From Burkholderiales bacterium (GTDB taxonomy: Bacteria; Pseudomonadota; Gammaproteobacteria; Burkholderiales; Burkholderiaceae_C), in contig JABMMR010000031.1 of the NCBI GenBank assembly GCA_013205525.1, forward strand, positions 1-17,286: a DNA stretch of 17,286 bases, written 5' to 3'. The notes under the pieces were generated by a model that did not search any database, was not told the origin of the DNA, and was given only the letters and a program-made list of their open reading frames with translations. Shown here in pieces: positions 17,276 to 17,286 of the stretch. Each line of letters opens with the position of its first letter. Positions within the stretch are counted from its first letter, which is position 1. Both the position numbers and the translations under genes were made by a program.

Positions 17276-17286
17276 GATGACTTGAA

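Overview
The window looks like chromosomal core sequence of a betaproteobacterium, most likely Burkholderiales and possibly Comamonadaceae-like, although base composition (by eye a little over half A+T) is lower in GC than most of that family. The evidence is the gene content: a complete ISC operon ending in dnaQ, an intracellular PHB depolymerase of the Ralstonia PhaZ1 type, an RnfB-like soluble ferredoxin, and a methylmalonyl-CoA-branch propionate cluster. I saw no insertion sequence, integrase, phage gene or CRISPR array. Coding density is very high, and no stretch over 300 bases lacks a gene.

Layout. (1) Positions 14-50, minus: the 5' half of a tRNA-Val(CAC) gene whose 3' half is missing or replaced at the window edge. 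(2) 66-6031, minus: one tight gene string in transcription order iscR-iscS-iscU-iscA-hscB-hscA-fdx-dnaQ, with gaps of about 20 bases or less. It is preceded at 6052-6106 by two tandem IscR type-1 operators over the promoter. (3) 6136-8232, minus: uvrB, without a visible terminator before the isc promoter. (4) 8352-12192, plus: an aspartate/aromatic aminotransferase overlapping a HAD hydrolase, then phaZ with its own promoter and a TTGCA-G-TGCAA palindrome, then an RnfB-like ferredoxin whose GTG start overlaps the phaZ stop. (5) 12164-17275, minus: meaB-pccB-pccA-VOC protein, converging on the ferredoxin gene with a 29-base coding overlap.

How the genes work together. The isc genes form the housekeeping Fe-S assembly line: IscS supplies sulfur, IscU is the scaffold, HscA/HscB release the cluster, IscA carries it, Fdx gives electrons, and IscR is the cluster-sensing repressor. 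The right half joins storage-polymer mobilisation (PhaZ) to oxidation of propionyl-CoA: PccAB makes methylmalonyl-CoA, a VOC protein is the candidate epimerase, and MeaB protects the B12-dependent mutase. The mutase gene probably lies just off the right edge, because a stop codon in another frame overlaps the meaB start.

No clearly new system is present. The points most worth a second look are the broken tRNA-Val at the edge, the phaZ/RnfB-like translational coupling, the palindrome at the phaZ promoter, the unusual candidate metal-ligand set of the VOC protein, and the convergent coding overlap.
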